The notes below the pieces were generated by a model. The model worked only from the letters and a program-made list of their open reading frames with translations, searched no databases and had not been told where the DNA came from. Of a stretch of DNA of 64,000 bases, positions 16,183-25,688 are shown in pieces. The position numbers were made by a program, and so were the translations under genes. The first letter of the stretch is position 1, and every line of letters begins with the position of its first letter. This DNA comes from Trebonia sp963737285 (GTDB lineage Bacteria > Actinomycetota > Actinomycetes > Streptosporangiales > Streptosporangiaceae), in assembly GCA_963737285.1 (NCBI GenBank), contig CAVTRT010000003.1, forward strand, positions 4,092,001 through 4,156,000, written 5' to 3'.

Positions 16183-16493
16183 CGGAATCGGGACGCACGG
16201 AAAGCGTCATGAGCTCATCCGGGGCGGCGGGCGGCGGCGCCATGTGGGTCGGCGCCGCGTGAACCCGGATCAGTGGATACCGCATCGTGAGAGTAACTTG
16301 GGCTACATATCAGTGCAATAGCGGAACTAAAAATGGGCAGATTTTAACTGTATTGTGCAAAAATGCGACCGCGCGGGCAGTGGCTCTGAGCGACGACGGT
16401 CGAGGTGTCCGGGTGTCCGGGTGTCCGGGTGACCCCGCCGGGCCTGCGAAAAACCGATGGTGATTACGCAGCCGGCAGCCTAGGGTGTGGAAC
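16183..16493. other. Divergent intergenic region
   Basis: No gene is seen in these 311 bp between the secreted protein and the P450. An AT-rich patch (16315-16370) is the likely promoter zone. At 16405-16431 the 9-mer TGTCCGGGT is repeated three times in tandem. Confidence 0.45.
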
Positions 16494-17728
16494 GTGACGG
16501 ACGGGATGCAACTGGCGCCCTTCGATGAAGGCCCCTACTACCAGGATCCGCTGGGGTTCTTCGCGCGGCTGCGCGAGTCCCGGCCGGTCGCCCCGGTGTG
16601 CATGCCGGATTACGGGCGGGCCTGGATCGTTACCCGCTACGCGGACGTGCGGACGGTCCTGACCGACCCCCGGCTGGCGAAGGACGTCCACCGGTGGCCG
16701 GGCGGCGGCCGGTCCCGGCCGAGCGAGGCGACGGGCGTCTACGCGCACATGCTCCACGCCGACCCGCCCGATCACACCCGGCTGCGCCGCCTGGTGCAGA
16801 AGGTGTTCACGCCGCGCCGCGCGGCGGCGCTGCGACCGCAGGCTGAGGAGATCGCTGCGGGCCTGCTGGACGAGATGGCGGCGGCACGCCCCTCTCTGTC
16901 AGACGTCATCGACCTGCTCGGCGCATACGCCCGCCCACTCCCGGTCGCGGTGCTCTGCGAGCTGCTCGGCATCCCAATGGCGGACCGCGCGTGGATCGCG
17001 GCCACCGTGGCCGCCTACGACGAGCGCGCAGAGCACCAGCGCGTGGAACAGGAGCTGGCCACCTACTTCACGGAGCTGATCGCCGCCAAGCGCGCCGAGC
17101 CGGCGACGACCTGCTGTCGGCGCTCGTCGTCGCCGCGGACAACGCCGACAACGCCGACAACGACGGCGCCGACGGCGGCGCGGACGGGCTGACCGGCAAC
17201 GAGCTCGTTTCCACTGTCTTCCTGCTGGTCATGGCGGGCTTCGACACCACCGTCAACCTGATCGCCTCCGGCACCCTGGCGCTGCTGACGCACCCCGAGG
17301 AGAAGACCAGGCTGCGGCAGGACCCGTCGCTGCTCCCGGCGGCCGTCGAGGAACTGCTCCGGTTCACGAACCCGGTGAACCACGCGAACGACCGGTTCAC
17401 CACCGAGGACGTGCTCGTCGGCGACGTCGTGATCCCGGCCGGCGAGTGGGTTTTCCCCGCGACCAGCTCCGCCAACTTCGATCCCGCCCAGTTCCCCGGC
17501 CCGGACCGCCTCGACCTCGGCCGCGACACCAGCGGCCACGTCGCCTTCGGCCACGGCATTCACTACTGCCTAGGCGCTCCCCTGGCCCGCATGGAGGGCG
17601 AGGTCGCCCTCGGGGCCCTGCTCGCCCGCTTCCCGCGAATCTCGCTCGCGGTCCCCCCGTCGGAACTGCGCTGGCGTCCCGTCAGCCTGATGAACGGCCT
17701 GGAGTCCCTCCCCGTCCGCCTCGCCTGA
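16494..17728 (+). pseudogene. Cytochrome P450, frameshifted
   Basis: A bacterial class I cytochrome P450 that would be about 411 residues long if continuous. The N-terminal half (MQLAPFDEGPYYQDPLGFF through LIAAKRAEP) is in one frame; the C-terminal half resumes as GDDLLSALVV in another. Restoring one G at 17100-17104 (CCGGC to CCGGGC) gives AEPGDDLLSALVV, the usual sequence. The I-helix AGFDTT, the ExxR segment (VEELLRF) and the heme loop FGHGIHYCLGAPLAR with its Cys are all present. The GTG 16494 start follows AGGGTG; GTG 16485 is an alternative. The substrate is unknown and no dedicated ferredoxin lies nearby. A sequencing error is as likely as a true pseudogene. Confidence 0.8.
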
Positions 17729-17858
17729 CCGGACAATAAGAACCTCAGCCGGGCAGCCGGCAGCGGACCCTGGCCACGCAGACCCGGCGCAAGGCGTCCC
17801 CGCCGCGTGCTGGTGTGCCCCCCCACCGTGGAGTCGACCGTTTCGCCCGCCGCCCCGA

Positions 17859-18893
17859 TCAGTGCACTGAGGCGAACGCTCCGATGACGGTGGCGAGGCG
17901 GCGAGGCGAGGCGATCATCGTGAGGTGCCTGCCGGGCACGTAGACCGGGCCCGGCGCGCCGATCCGCCGGGCGGTCGCGACCGCGTCGGCGTGGGACATC
18001 TGGGGGTCGCTGGCGCCGACGACGACCAGTTTCGGCACGGGGGCCGCCCTGAGCGCGGCGAACTGGGCGCTGCTCATGCTCGTGATCCCGTGGCTCAGCG
18101 TGTAGGCGATCTCGGCGCTGAACCCCGGCTGTTCTAGCGGCCACCGCCAGGTGTTGACCGACTGATGGCTGAGCTGCGGGCAGCCTGGCCCGCACTGGGA
18201 GTTGTAGAGCGCCCGGATGAGCGAGTCGGAGCTGCAGCCGAGCCGCAAGACGGTGGTCCGAAACGGGTTGATCAGCAGCGTCCCGAGGAACGACGGCCCC
18301 CCAAGCGGGGTGGCGTCCCCGTCCAGGAAGATCACCCCGCGCACCGCGTCCGGCGCGCGGACGGCGGCGATGCCCACATCGGCCGCCCCGGCCGAGTGCC
18401 CCACGAGGATCGCGGCATCCGGGCCGGAAAGGTGCTCCGCGCGCAGGAACGCGACCACCTGGTCCGCCAGGTGATCCGCGCTGAACGGTGGGCTTGGCGC
18501 GCTGTACCCGGTGCCGGTCAGGTCGATGGCGTAGACCCGGTAGTGCTCCGCCGCGAGGGCCGGCCCGAGCGCGTCGAATGTGTCGGCGGTCTCGAACGCA
18601 CCCGGGATGAGGACGATGGGCGTCCCTGTCGCCCCCCACGCGAGGTACCGGGTGTCGAACCCGCCCGCGTCAGCGAAGCGCAGCCCCGCCGGGCGCGGCG
18701 GCGTCCCGTCCGTGGCGATGTTGTAAGAGAAGCTGGCGACCGTCACCGCGACAAGGAACGCCACCACGACGGCGAGCACCCGCCTGACCCAGCGCGGCAG
18801 CCGATCCCAGCCCGGCACCGCGCGCGCCCGGGAAGCCGCTCCCTGGTCCGCACCCTGGTCCGCACCCTGGCGACGTCCGCGGACCATCTCCAT
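17859..18893 (-). CDS. Membrane-anchored alpha/beta hydrolase
   Basis: About 344 residues. A basic N-terminus and one membrane segment (VLAVVVAFLVAVTVASFSY) anchor an alpha/beta hydrolase domain with the nucleophile elbow LVGHSAGAAD, an early IPGAFETADT oxyanion region, and the catalytic Asp (GASDPQMS) and His (GRHLTMIA). The domain should face the outside of the cell. The start is uncertain: the frame is open to 19037 and the extra part contains a piece resembling the fumarylacetoacetate-hydrolase N-terminus, so I place the start at the ATG just after it. A short DNA repeat (TGGTCCGCACCC twice) encodes QGADQGA. The substrate is unknown. Confidence 0.7.
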   Translation of the reverse strand: MEMVRGRRQGADQGADQGAASRARAVPGWDRLPRWVRRVLAVVVAFLVAVTVASFSYNIATDGTPPRPAGLRFADAGGFDTRYLAWGATGTPIVLIPGAFETADTFDALGPALAAEHYRVYAIDLTGTGYSAPSPPFSADHLADQVVAFLRAEHLSGPDAAILVGHSAGAADVGIAAVRAPDAVRGVIFLDGDATPLGGPSFLGTLLINPFRTTVLRLGCSSDSLIRALYNSQCGPGCPQLSHQSVNTWRWPLEQPGFSAEIAYTLSHGITSMSSAQFAALRAAPVPKLVVVGASDPQMSHADAVATARRIGAPGPVYVPGRHLTMIASPRRLATVIGAFASVH

Positions 18894-18956
18894 GACGTGC
18901 GATAGGTAATTCTGGCCCATGCAGATGATCTTGCCGGATTCCGGGACGAGGAGTGG
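18885..18956 (-). pseudogene. Possible fumarylacetoacetate-hydrolase N-terminal scrap
   Basis: In frame ahead of the hydrolase, the minus strand reads LLVPESGKIICMGQNYLSHV then MEM. This resembles the FAH-family consensus 'P.PGKIICVGLNYRDHAAEM' in almost every position. The rest of that domain is absent. It may be a gene scrap fused in frame to the hydrolase, or chance. Confidence 0.35.
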
Positions 18957-19066
18957 ACCGAGACGGGCTACGCTTTTCATCCGGCAGGACGTCACGTAGC
19001 ACGCAGCCGGGACGCCTATCTTGAATACCACTGCCAACTAGCCACGTCACAGTACCGGGAAGATCA

Positions 19067-19576
19067 TTGCCTGCTCAGCTGCCCCAGCCAGTCGACCGTC
19101 TGCTGCGCCTGTTCCACGTTGACTTCGCGCCCGCGCACCGCCAGCCGTCGGCGGTCAGCGTGCTAGTCGCGACAATCGCCTCCGTCGTAGGCTCGCTCGC
19201 CGCTGACGCGCTGCTCGTGGTCATCGGCCAGGCGGTCTTCCCCTCCACCAAGGGCTACGCGCACTTCCAGTTCTCCGACTACTCGAAGCTGACCGTGATC
19301 GGGGTCGTGATCGCCTGCGTGGCCTGGCCCGTCGTGACCCGGATCAGCTCCGGCCCCCGCTGGCTGTTCGCGCGCATGGCGGTGGCGGTCACCCTGGTCC
19401 TGTGGCTCCCGGACGTCTACATCCTGGTGCTCGGCCAGCCAGCCAAGGCGGTCGCCGTCCTGTTCGTCATGCACCTGGCCATCGCCGTGGTCACCTACAA
19501 CTGCCTGGTCCACCTCGCCAGGACCAAGACCCCCGCCAGGGACCGGGTACCGGTTCCCGCCGGCAGCCGAAGGTAA
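19067..19576 (+). CDS. Four-helix membrane protein (DUF6069-like)
   Basis: A 169-residue protein with four predicted membrane segments (SVLVATIASVVGSLAADALL, TVIGVVIACVAWPVV, ARMAVAVTLVLWLPDVYI and VAVLFVMHLAIAVVTY), the arrangement of the DUF6069 family common in actinomycetes. It starts at TTG 19067 after GGGAAG. The family has no established function. The next gene, a CDF-like protein, begins 17 bp downstream, so the two probably share a transcript. Confidence 0.6.
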   Translation: MPAQLPQPVDRLLRLFHVDFAPAHRQPSAVSVLVATIASVVGSLAADALLVVIGQAVFPSTKGYAHFQFSDYSKLTVIGVVIACVAWPVVTRISSGPRWLFARMAVAVTLVLWLPDVYILVLGQPAKAVAVLFVMHLAIAVVTYNCLVHLARTKTPARDRVPVPAGSRR

Positions 19577-19592
19577 CGAAATCAGCCAAGAC

Positions 19593-20189
19593 GTGCGTCC
19601 CGCCGAAGCGGCATCCGCGCGCCTGCTGCGGCGTGGCTTCCTGCTGGAGTACGTGACCCTGGGCTGGAACGTGGCCGGGATCTTCGTCCTCGCGTTCGCG
19701 GCGGTCGCGGCCCGGTCGGTGGCGCTGGCCGGGTTCGGCCTGGACTCCCTCATCGAGATCGGCGCGTCCACCGTGGTGATCTGGGAGCTTTCTGGCGCGG
19801 GCGAGGGCCGGCAGCGGCGGGCCCTGCGGCTGATCGGGTACGCGTTCACCGCCCTGGCCCTGTACCTGCTGGCGCAGTCGACCCTGGCGCTGGCGTCCGG
19901 CTACCGCCCAGGGCATTCCCTGGTGGGGATCGCCTGGACCGCGGTAACGGCGGTGGTCATGCTCGCGCTGGCGGCGGGCAAGGCCGCGACCGGGCGGGCG
20001 CTGGACAACCCGGTGCTGCGCACCGAGGGCCGGGTGACAGCGATCGACGGCATCTTGGCCATCGCGGTCCTGCTCGGCCTGGTCCTGAACGCGCTGCTGG
20101 GCTGGTGGTGGGCCGATCCTGCCGCGGGATACGTGCTGGTGTACTACGCGGCTCGCGAGGTGCGGGAGATCTTCCTGGGCGGACACTGA
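19593..20189 (+). CDS. Cation-efflux-family membrane protein
   Basis: A 198-residue membrane protein related to the CDF transporter domain. The segment VALAGFGLDSLIEIGASTVV matches the CDF TM2 region, with the Asp that normally binds metal. A second matching segment (TAIDGILAIAVLLGLVLNAL) corresponds to TM5. The usual C-terminal cytoplasmic domain is missing and the TM5 motif is degenerate (AIDG rather than HxxxD). Transport of divalent metals is therefore uncertain. Start GTG 19593. The gene follows the DUF6069-like gene by 17 bp. Confidence 0.7.
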   Translation: MRPAEAASARLLRRGFLLEYVTLGWNVAGIFVLAFAAVAARSVALAGFGLDSLIEIGASTVVIWELSGAGEGRQRRALRLIGYAFTALALYLLAQSTLALASGYRPGHSLVGIAWTAVTAVVMLALAAGKAATGRALDNPVLRTEGRVTAIDGILAIAVLLGLVLNALLGWWWADPAAGYVLVYYAAREVREIFLGGH

Positions 20190-20232
20190 GGCGCGAGCCG
20201 GATACGCCGTACCTGGCGGTAGCCTGTCGGAC

Positions 20233-20877
20233 GTGGAAGGTGCCAGGGTCCGGGGCCTCGACGAGGACTCGTCGGCCTGGCTGCGCCGCCTTGGCGCCGG
20301 GGGCGGGGAGCAGCAGGCGGCCGAGCGTGAGCTGCACGCGAGGCTGGTCCGCATCGCGCTGGCCGAAGTCAGGCGCCGGTCGGCCAGCACCCCGGTAAGC
20401 GGCCCGGAACTCGATGACGTCGCGCATCAGGCCGCTAGTGACGCCATGCTCGCGATCTTGGCCAAGCTGGGTGGCTTCCGGGGGGAGAGCCGGTTCAGCA
20501 CCTGGGCGTACCGGTTCGTCATCCTGGAGGTGTCCGCCAAGCTCGGCAGGCACTACTGGCGCAACCCGCCGGTCGCGCTGGACGCCGGGCAGTGGGAGCG
20601 GCTTCCCGACCGGCTCGGGATCGACCCGGCCGGGCACGCGGAGTCGGCAGGCATCCTCGCGGAGGTGCGTCGGGTCGTCGACGACGAGCTGACCGCGCAC
20701 CAGCGGCGGGTCTTCGTCGCGATCGTGGTCGACGCGATACCGCTCGACGCGCTGGCCGCCGAGCTGAGCTTGCCGCGTAACGCTATCTACAAGGTGATCT
20801 TCGACGCCCGGCGTAAGATCCGCCGGGCGCTGGCTGCCAGCGGTTACCTGCAAGAGCCGGGCTTGGAGCAGCGATGA
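20233..20877 (+). CDS. ECF-type sigma factor
   Basis: A 214-residue sigma-70-family factor. Region 2 is seen as ELDDVAHQAASDAMLAILAK then FRGESRFSTWAYRFV (about residues 60-100) and region 4 as the C-terminal helix-turn-helix IPLDALAAELSLPRNAIYKV followed by DARRKIRRAL. It would direct RNA polymerase to a small regulon. The downstream 71-residue gene overlaps its stop by ATGA and looks like its zinc-binding anti-sigma partner. A peroxiredoxin lies just beyond, which suggests an oxidative or redox signal, but that is inference. Confidence 0.85.
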   Translation: MEGARVRGLDEDSSAWLRRLGAGGGEQQAAERELHARLVRIALAEVRRRSASTPVSGPELDDVAHQAASDAMLAILAKLGGFRGESRFSTWAYRFVILEVSAKLGRHYWRNPPVALDAGQWERLPDRLGIDPAGHAESAGILAEVRRVVDDELTAHQRRVFVAIVVDAIPLDALAAELSLPRNAIYKVIFDARRKIRRALAASGYLQEPGLEQR

Positions 20878-21089
20878 CAGAGCTGGGCAGGCTGGAACGG
20901 TTCCTGCGGACCGACCCGTCTGATGTCGGCTGCGACGAGGCGATGGCCGTCTTGCACATCTACGTCGACCTGGTGGCCACCGGCCAGGACGCGGCCAGGC
21001 GCTACCCTGGGGTCACCGCTCACCTGCTGGCCTGCGGCCCGTGCGATGAGGACTTCGCCGGGCTCCTCCAGGCGGTCACCGACGGCTAG
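20874..21089 (+). CDS. Short zinc-binding anti-sigma factor-like protein
   Basis: A 71-residue protein translationally coupled to the sigma factor gene. It has a Cys near residue 20, a His in VTAHLLACGPCDEDF, and the closing CxxC, giving the HxxxCxxC part of a ZAS (zinc-associated anti-sigma) domain. There is no membrane segment, so it would be a soluble redox-sensitive anti-sigma factor. Its TAG shares the sequence CTAG with the stop of the convergent peroxiredoxin gene (21086-21089). Confidence 0.7.
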   Translation: MTELGRLERFLRTDPSDVGCDEAMAVLHIYVDLVATGQDAARRYPGVTAHLLACGPCDEDFAGLLQAVTDG

Positions 21090-21574
21090 GCCGAGGCCGC
21101 GGAGTGCTCGCGGACGTAGCGGACGAGGCCTGCGACGTCCTCGGGCAGGAGGCGGCCGATGGCGCCGCTGGAGTACACGCTGACCACGACCTTGCCGGCC
21201 GGGTCCAGCACGAAGCCGGTGGACTGCAGGTACAACGGGTCAGGGTTGACGAACGCGCCGGTCAGCTCCGCGACCGCGCGCGCGTCGGCGCCGAACCCGA
21301 CTGGGAAGGCCAGGTCGTGCCTGGCGATGAGCGCCGCGGTGGTCGCCTCGTCATCAACTGACAGGGCCGCGACGCGGACGCCGGCATCGGCCAAGGTGCC
21401 GGCGGCGCGCTGGAAGGCGCGCAGCTGGGCATTGCAGTAGGGGCACCAGGAGCCGCGGTAGAACAGCATGACGCCGAAGTCGCCGCCGAATGCTTCCGGC
21501 ACTGTCACTGCCTGCCCGCCGGGGAGTGCGAGCCGCAGCTCAGGGAACTTGTCGCCGGAGTTCAGCAGGGGCAT
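21086..21574 (-). CDS. Peroxiredoxin (AhpC/TSA, BCP-like)
   Basis: A 162-residue thioredoxin-fold peroxidase. The active-site segment is VMLFYRGSWCPYCNAQL near residue 35-51, a CxxC form in which the first Cys is peroxidatic. The later AALSVDDE and FPVGFGADA match the BCP/AhpC-TSA family. It should reduce peroxides using thioredoxin-type reductants in the cytosol. The start is ATG 21574 with GGAGAG upstream. It converges on the sigma/anti-sigma pair with overlapping stops and is divergent from the response regulator at 21829. Confidence 0.85.
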   Translation of the reverse strand: MPLLNSGDKFPELRLALPGGQAVTVPEAFGGDFGVMLFYRGSWCPYCNAQLRAFQRAAGTLADAGVRVAALSVDDEATTAALIARHDLAFPVGFGADARAVAELTGAFVNPDPLYLQSTGFVLDPAGKVVVSVYSSGAIGRLLPEDVAGLVRYVREHSAASA

Positions 21575-21828
21575 GGGAACTCTCCTGTTCGGTTAAGAGC
21601 GGACAGGAAGTTAGCGACGCCCACGCACGCGGTCTTACCTCGCTGCCGCGAAGTTACTGGCGAGCACCGGGCGGGCGCTGACGCTGGCCGCGCTGCCACC
21701 CAGGTTTCGGACTGCGCCCTACGCTCGGTAAGGCCCGCAGGGCGCCCGGACGCTAACAAGGTGCCCGTCCAGTTCCCGCGAGCGCCCGGATCCGCCGGCG
21801 CCCCGGGCGGGCGCACGCTGGGAGGATC

Positions 21829-22548
21829 ATGAACGCTCGGGTTCTCGTTGTTGATGACGACCTGACCATCGCCGAAGTCGTCGGCGACTACTTGCGAGAC
21901 GCCGGCCTGGAGACGCGGCACGTCGCCGACGGGTCCTCCGCGCTGTCGCTTGCCCGCGACTGGCCGCCCGACCTGGTTGTCCTGGACCTGATGCTGCCTG
22001 GCATCGACGGCCTGGAGGTATGCAGGCGGCTGCGGGCCGCCGACGGCAGCCGGCCGCCGGTGCCTGTGATCATGCTCACCGCGCTCGGTGAGGAAGCCGA
22101 CCGGGTGCTGGGCCTGCAGACCGGTGCCGACGACTACGTGACCAAGCCGTTCAGCCCCCGCGAGCTCGCGTTGCGGGTGCAGGCCGTCCTGCGTCGCGCA
22201 GCCGCGACGCAAGCGCCGCCTCCGGAGCCGTTCCTCGCCGGGCGCTTCGAGGTTGACGTTGCGGCGCGGCAGATCCGCCGCGATGGCCGCGACCTGGCCC
22301 TGACCGTACGTGAGTTCGACCTGCTCGCCTTCTTCCTGCGCCATCCAGGGCGGGCGTTCACCCGGGCCGAGCTGCTAGAGCAGGTGTGGGGGTGGTCGTA
22401 CGGCGACCTGTCGACCGTCACCGTGTGCGTGCGCCGGATCCGGGAGAAGACGGAGGACGAGCCAGCCTCCCCCGCGCACCTGCAGACCGTGTGGGGCGTC
22501 GGCTACCGGTGGGAGGCGGACCCGCGATGCACCCGCAGGCACAGGTGA
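21829..22548 (+). CDS. OmpR-family response regulator
   Basis: A 239-residue two-component response regulator. The receiver domain (residues 1-120) has the acidic pair DD at 10-11, phospho-acceptor Asp53 in LVVLDLMLPGIDG and the conserved Lys in DDYVTKPFSPREL. The C-terminal winged helix (about 140-230) has LTVREFDLLAFFLRHPGRAF and the recognition part DLSTVTVCVRRIREKTE. The start ATG follows GGGAGGATC. The partner kinase gene overlaps its end by 22 bp. Confidence 0.9.
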   Translation: MNARVLVVDDDLTIAEVVGDYLRDAGLETRHVADGSSALSLARDWPPDLVVLDLMLPGIDGLEVCRRLRAADGSRPPVPVIMLTALGEEADRVLGLQTGADDYVTKPFSPRELALRVQAVLRRAAATQAPPPEPFLAGRFEVDVAARQIRRDGRDLALTVREFDLLAFFLRHPGRAFTRAELLEQVWGWSYGDLSTVTVCVRRIREKTEDEPASPAHLQTVWGVGYRWEADPRCTRRHR

Positions 22549-23730
22549 TCTTGATCGCCGCGGGCTGCACCGGCGCGGTGGGCGTGATCGGGATGGGGGC
22601 CATCTGGCTGCTGCGGCGGGCGCCGCTGCGGCTGTCGCTCATGGTGGCCGGCGCCATCACGGTCCTGGCGGTCGTGGCAGGCACGCTGGGCACCGCGAAC
22701 GCGATGTTCATCTCCCAGCATGACCTGGGCGTCGTCTCGATGGTGTGCGTCGTGGCGGGCGTGGTGGCCATCGCGTTCTCCTGGCTGCTCGGGCGGCAGG
22801 TCGAGGCGGGCAGCCTGGCGCTGCGGCAGGCGGCCCGCTCGCTGGGCCAGGAGGGGACCGGGTTCAGCCCGGCGGCCGGGCCGATGGCGGCCGAGCTCGC
22901 GGCGCTGTCCCGGGAAGCTCGCGGCCACCGCTCGCAACCTTCAGGAGTCCCGCGAGCGTGAGCGCCGGATTGATCAGTCACGCCGGCAGCTCGTCGCCTG
23001 GGTGTCGCACGACCTGCGCGCGCCGCTGGCCGGGCTGCAGGCGATGGCCGAGGCGCTGCAGGACGGCATCGCCCGCGACCCGGCCCGCTACCACCGGCAG
23101 ATCCACGCCGAGGCTACCCGGCTGTCGGCCATGGTCGATGACTTGTTCGAGCTTTCTCGCATCCAGTCGGGGGCGCTGAGCCTGGCAGTGGACCTGATCG
23201 AGGCCGGCGACCTGGTCAGCGACACGGTGGCCAGCATGGAGCCGCTCGCGTGCTCCCGCGGCGTCCGCCTCATGGGCGAGGCCACCGGATCGCTGCTGAT
23301 CCAGGCTGACGGGCGTGAGCTGTCGCGGGCGCTGGCGAACCTGGTCGCGAACGCCATCCGGCACACCCCGCAGAACGGGAGCGTGCTGGTCGCGGCAGCC
23401 GCCGAGGCCGACAGCGTGCTGATGACCGTGGGCGACGGCTGCGGCGGCATCCCGGAGGGCGACCTGGCGTCGGTCTTCGACCTGGCCTGGCGCGGTACCC
23501 AGGCCCGGACCCCCGGCGCCGATAGCGGCGCGGGCCTTGGCCTGGCCATCGTGCGCGGCATCGTCGAGGCCCACTACGGCCGGGTGAGCGTCGTCAACGC
23601 CGGCGACGGCTGCCGCTTCGAGATCCGGCTGCCCGTGCTGGCACGAGCAGGTGACCGCGGTCCGGCCGACGGCTATGCCGCCGGCCGCCGGGCAACCCAG
23701 GTGGCGGAGCTGCCCATCCCTGGTTTGTAA
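22527..23730 (+). pseudogene. Sensor histidine kinase, frameshifted
   Basis: The partner of the response regulator. The first frame (MHPQAQVILIAAGCTGAVGV ... ELAALSRE) gives three membrane segments and a linker. The second frame resumes as LAATARNLQESRERER and carries the H-box VAWVSHDLRAPLAG, the N-box ALANLVANAIRHTP and the G-box DSGAGLGLAIVRG. One extra A at 22915-22916 (GGGAAGCTC for GGGAGCTC) accounts for the break. All catalytic boxes are intact, so either this is a sequencing indel or a very recent mutation. The signal is unknown. Confidence 0.82.
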
Positions 23731-23975
23731 TATTCGCTGGCAGGCGGCTACACGCCTAGCGCCGCCAGCCCTGCCACCGCAGGTCGCGAGCCTCGATGCG
23801 CAGGCAAGAATGCCTGGCTGGCGGCCATTTCCGGCGATGATCAGGGGAACTTGAGGGGGTGTCGCGGGTCCACCGGGCCAGCGCGACAGGGCAGCAGAAA
23901 AACGGACATATCGGGATAAATACCCCACACTTGCCTAGTTGCCGGCGGCTGCCTCCGGCGCGTGTAATACAGATC

Positions 23976-25688
23976 GTGATCCCCTGGACCTTTTCGGACG
24001 ACCCTGCGGGCACGCTCACCACGACCGACGCGCACGGTCATCCGGCTGCTGGCAAGCCGTCGGCGTGGCGCCAGCGGCTTGGCGGGGCGGACTCGGCGCG
24101 GGCGCTGCGGTGGTCTGCCGCAGTGCTGGGCCTAGCGGGGATCGGCGGCTATCTCGTCCTCGCGCTGCTGCGGCTCGGCTATCCCTTCGCCCTTGAGCTG
24201 CTGGAGAGCAACTCGCTGGTCGAGGTCCACCGGATACTCGCGGGCCAGCCGCTGTACGCGGCACCGAGCGTCGGCTACGTGCCGGATGGCTACCCGCCGC
24301 TGTACTTCGGCGTCTCGGCTGCGGTAGCCAGCGTGCTCGGCCAGTCATACCTCCCGTTGCGGCTGGTGTCGCTGGTGTCCTCGCTGGCCTGCTTCGCGAT
24401 CATGGCCAGGCTGGTCCAGCGGGAGACCGGAAGCATCGCCGCGGGCACGGCAGCGGCGGGGCTGCTGGCAGCGACCTACTGCGCCACCAGCACCTGGTTC
24501 GACGTCGGCCGGGTTGACTCGCTGTTCCTCGCGCTGAGTGTCGCCGCCCTCTACGCGGCACGGTGGATGCGCCGGCCCAGCGGGGCGATCGTGACTGGCC
24601 TGCTGCTCGCGGCCGCGTTCCTCACCAAGCAGACCGGGCTGGCGGAAGGCGTCGCGGTGCTCGCCGCGCTCGCGTGCGGGCCACGCCGGCGGCTCGTCAT
24701 CCCCGCCGCGCTGGCCTATGCCGCCGTCGTTGGGGCTAGCACGCTGGCACTGGGGCTGGCCAGCCATGGCTGGTATCTCTACTACGTCTTCGAGCAGATG
24801 AGCCAGCACGCCCTCAGCTCCGCCGCCGCTGGCCAGTTCTGGACTAGCTACCTGCTGCCCACCCTCGGCATCGCGGTCGCGGCGGTGGCGCTCGGCGCGC
24901 GGCGCGTGCCCCTGGTACTGCTCGCTGGCTGCCTGGCGCTGGTGGCGGAGAGCTATGCCGCGCTCGTGCACACCGGAGGCGGCGTCAACGACATGCTGCC
25001 CGCCTACCTCGTCGTGGCACTGCTTGCCGGGCTGGCGCTGGCCGGCCACCCAGACCCTGCGCCTGGCAGCAGAGCCGGCCGAGGCGACGCCAGCCGCCTG
25101 ACCCGGATCGCAAGCTGGCGCCCGGCCAATGCCCGGCGATACGCCACCTGCGTGAGTGCCGTCCTGGTCATCGCGCAGCTGGCAGTGCTGGCGGCCGGCT
25201 TCCGCCCGGGCCGGGCCATCCCCGCACAGGCCGACCGCGCCGCGGGCCTGCGCCTGACAACCGGCTTGCGGGCGCTCGGCGGGACGATCGCGATCCCCGC
25301 CGACCCGGCCCTGGCGCTCATGGCGGGGCTTCCCGAGGTCGAGGACCAGCTGGCGGCGGTTGACGTCCTGCGCGCGTCGGACCCGGCTGCTAAGTCGGAC
25401 TTCACGCGCAGTGTGGCGCGCGAGGTGACCACCCAGGGGTTCACCGTGATCATTACCGAGATCAATGGCGACCTGCGGGGCTTTCCCGCTGACCTGCCCC
25501 GCTACTACCGCCGCTGCCCGCAGATGCCGCTGGCCGGCATTCAGCCCGCCCCGTTCCGCCGCAGCGCCCGGGTCCAGCCGGTTTCAGTCTGGCTTCCCGT
25601 CGGCCACGGGTCATGCGCCGCAGTGGCGCGGGCGCTCGGCGGCTCGCCAGCACGGCCGGGCGCGCAGCGCACATCGGCAGGCTCGTGA
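23976..25688 (+). CDS. GT39-like polytopic membrane glycosyltransferase
   Basis: About 570 residues with roughly ten membrane segments. The first extracytoplasmic loop has LESNSLVEVHRILAGQPLYA and VPDGYPPLYF, where GT-C enzymes of the ArnT/PMT type carry acidic catalytic residues; the 'GRVDSLFLAL' loop is also typical. It would transfer a sugar from a polyprenyl carrier outside the membrane; donor and acceptor are unknown. The start GTG 23976 lies 6 nt after TAATAC, so a leaderless transcript is possible; the frame is open to GTG 23859. Its stop overlaps the next start (TGATG, 25686-25690). Confidence 0.7.
   Translation: MIPWTFSDDPAGTLTTTDAHGHPAAGKPSAWRQRLGGADSARALRWSAAVLGLAGIGGYLVLALLRLGYPFALELLESNSLVEVHRILAGQPLYAAPSVGYVPDGYPPLYFGVSAAVASVLGQSYLPLRLVSLVSSLACFAIMARLVQRETGSIAAGTAAAGLLAATYCATSTWFDVGRVDSLFLALSVAALYAARWMRRPSGAIVTGLLLAAAFLTKQTGLAEGVAVLAALACGPRRRLVIPAALAYAAVVGASTLALGLASHGWYLYYVFEQMSQHALSSAAAGQFWTSYLLPTLGIAVAAVALGARRVPLVLLAGCLALVAESYAALVHTGGGVNDMLPAYLVVALLAGLALAGHPDPAPGSRAGRGDASRLTRIASWRPANARRYATCVSAVLVIAQLAVLAAGFRPGRAIPAQADRAAGLRLTTGLRALGGTIAIPADPALALMAGLPEVEDQLAAVDVLRASDPAAKSDFTRSVAREVTTQGFTVIITEINGDLRGFPADLPRYYRRCPQMPLAGIQPAPFRRSARVQPVSVWLPVGHGSCAAVARALGGSPARPGAQRTSAGS

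Noticed and set aside
22745..23179. An extra ORF across the histidine kinase
   Set aside because: It is a third-frame shadow of the kinase; the kinase boxes are found in the other frames.
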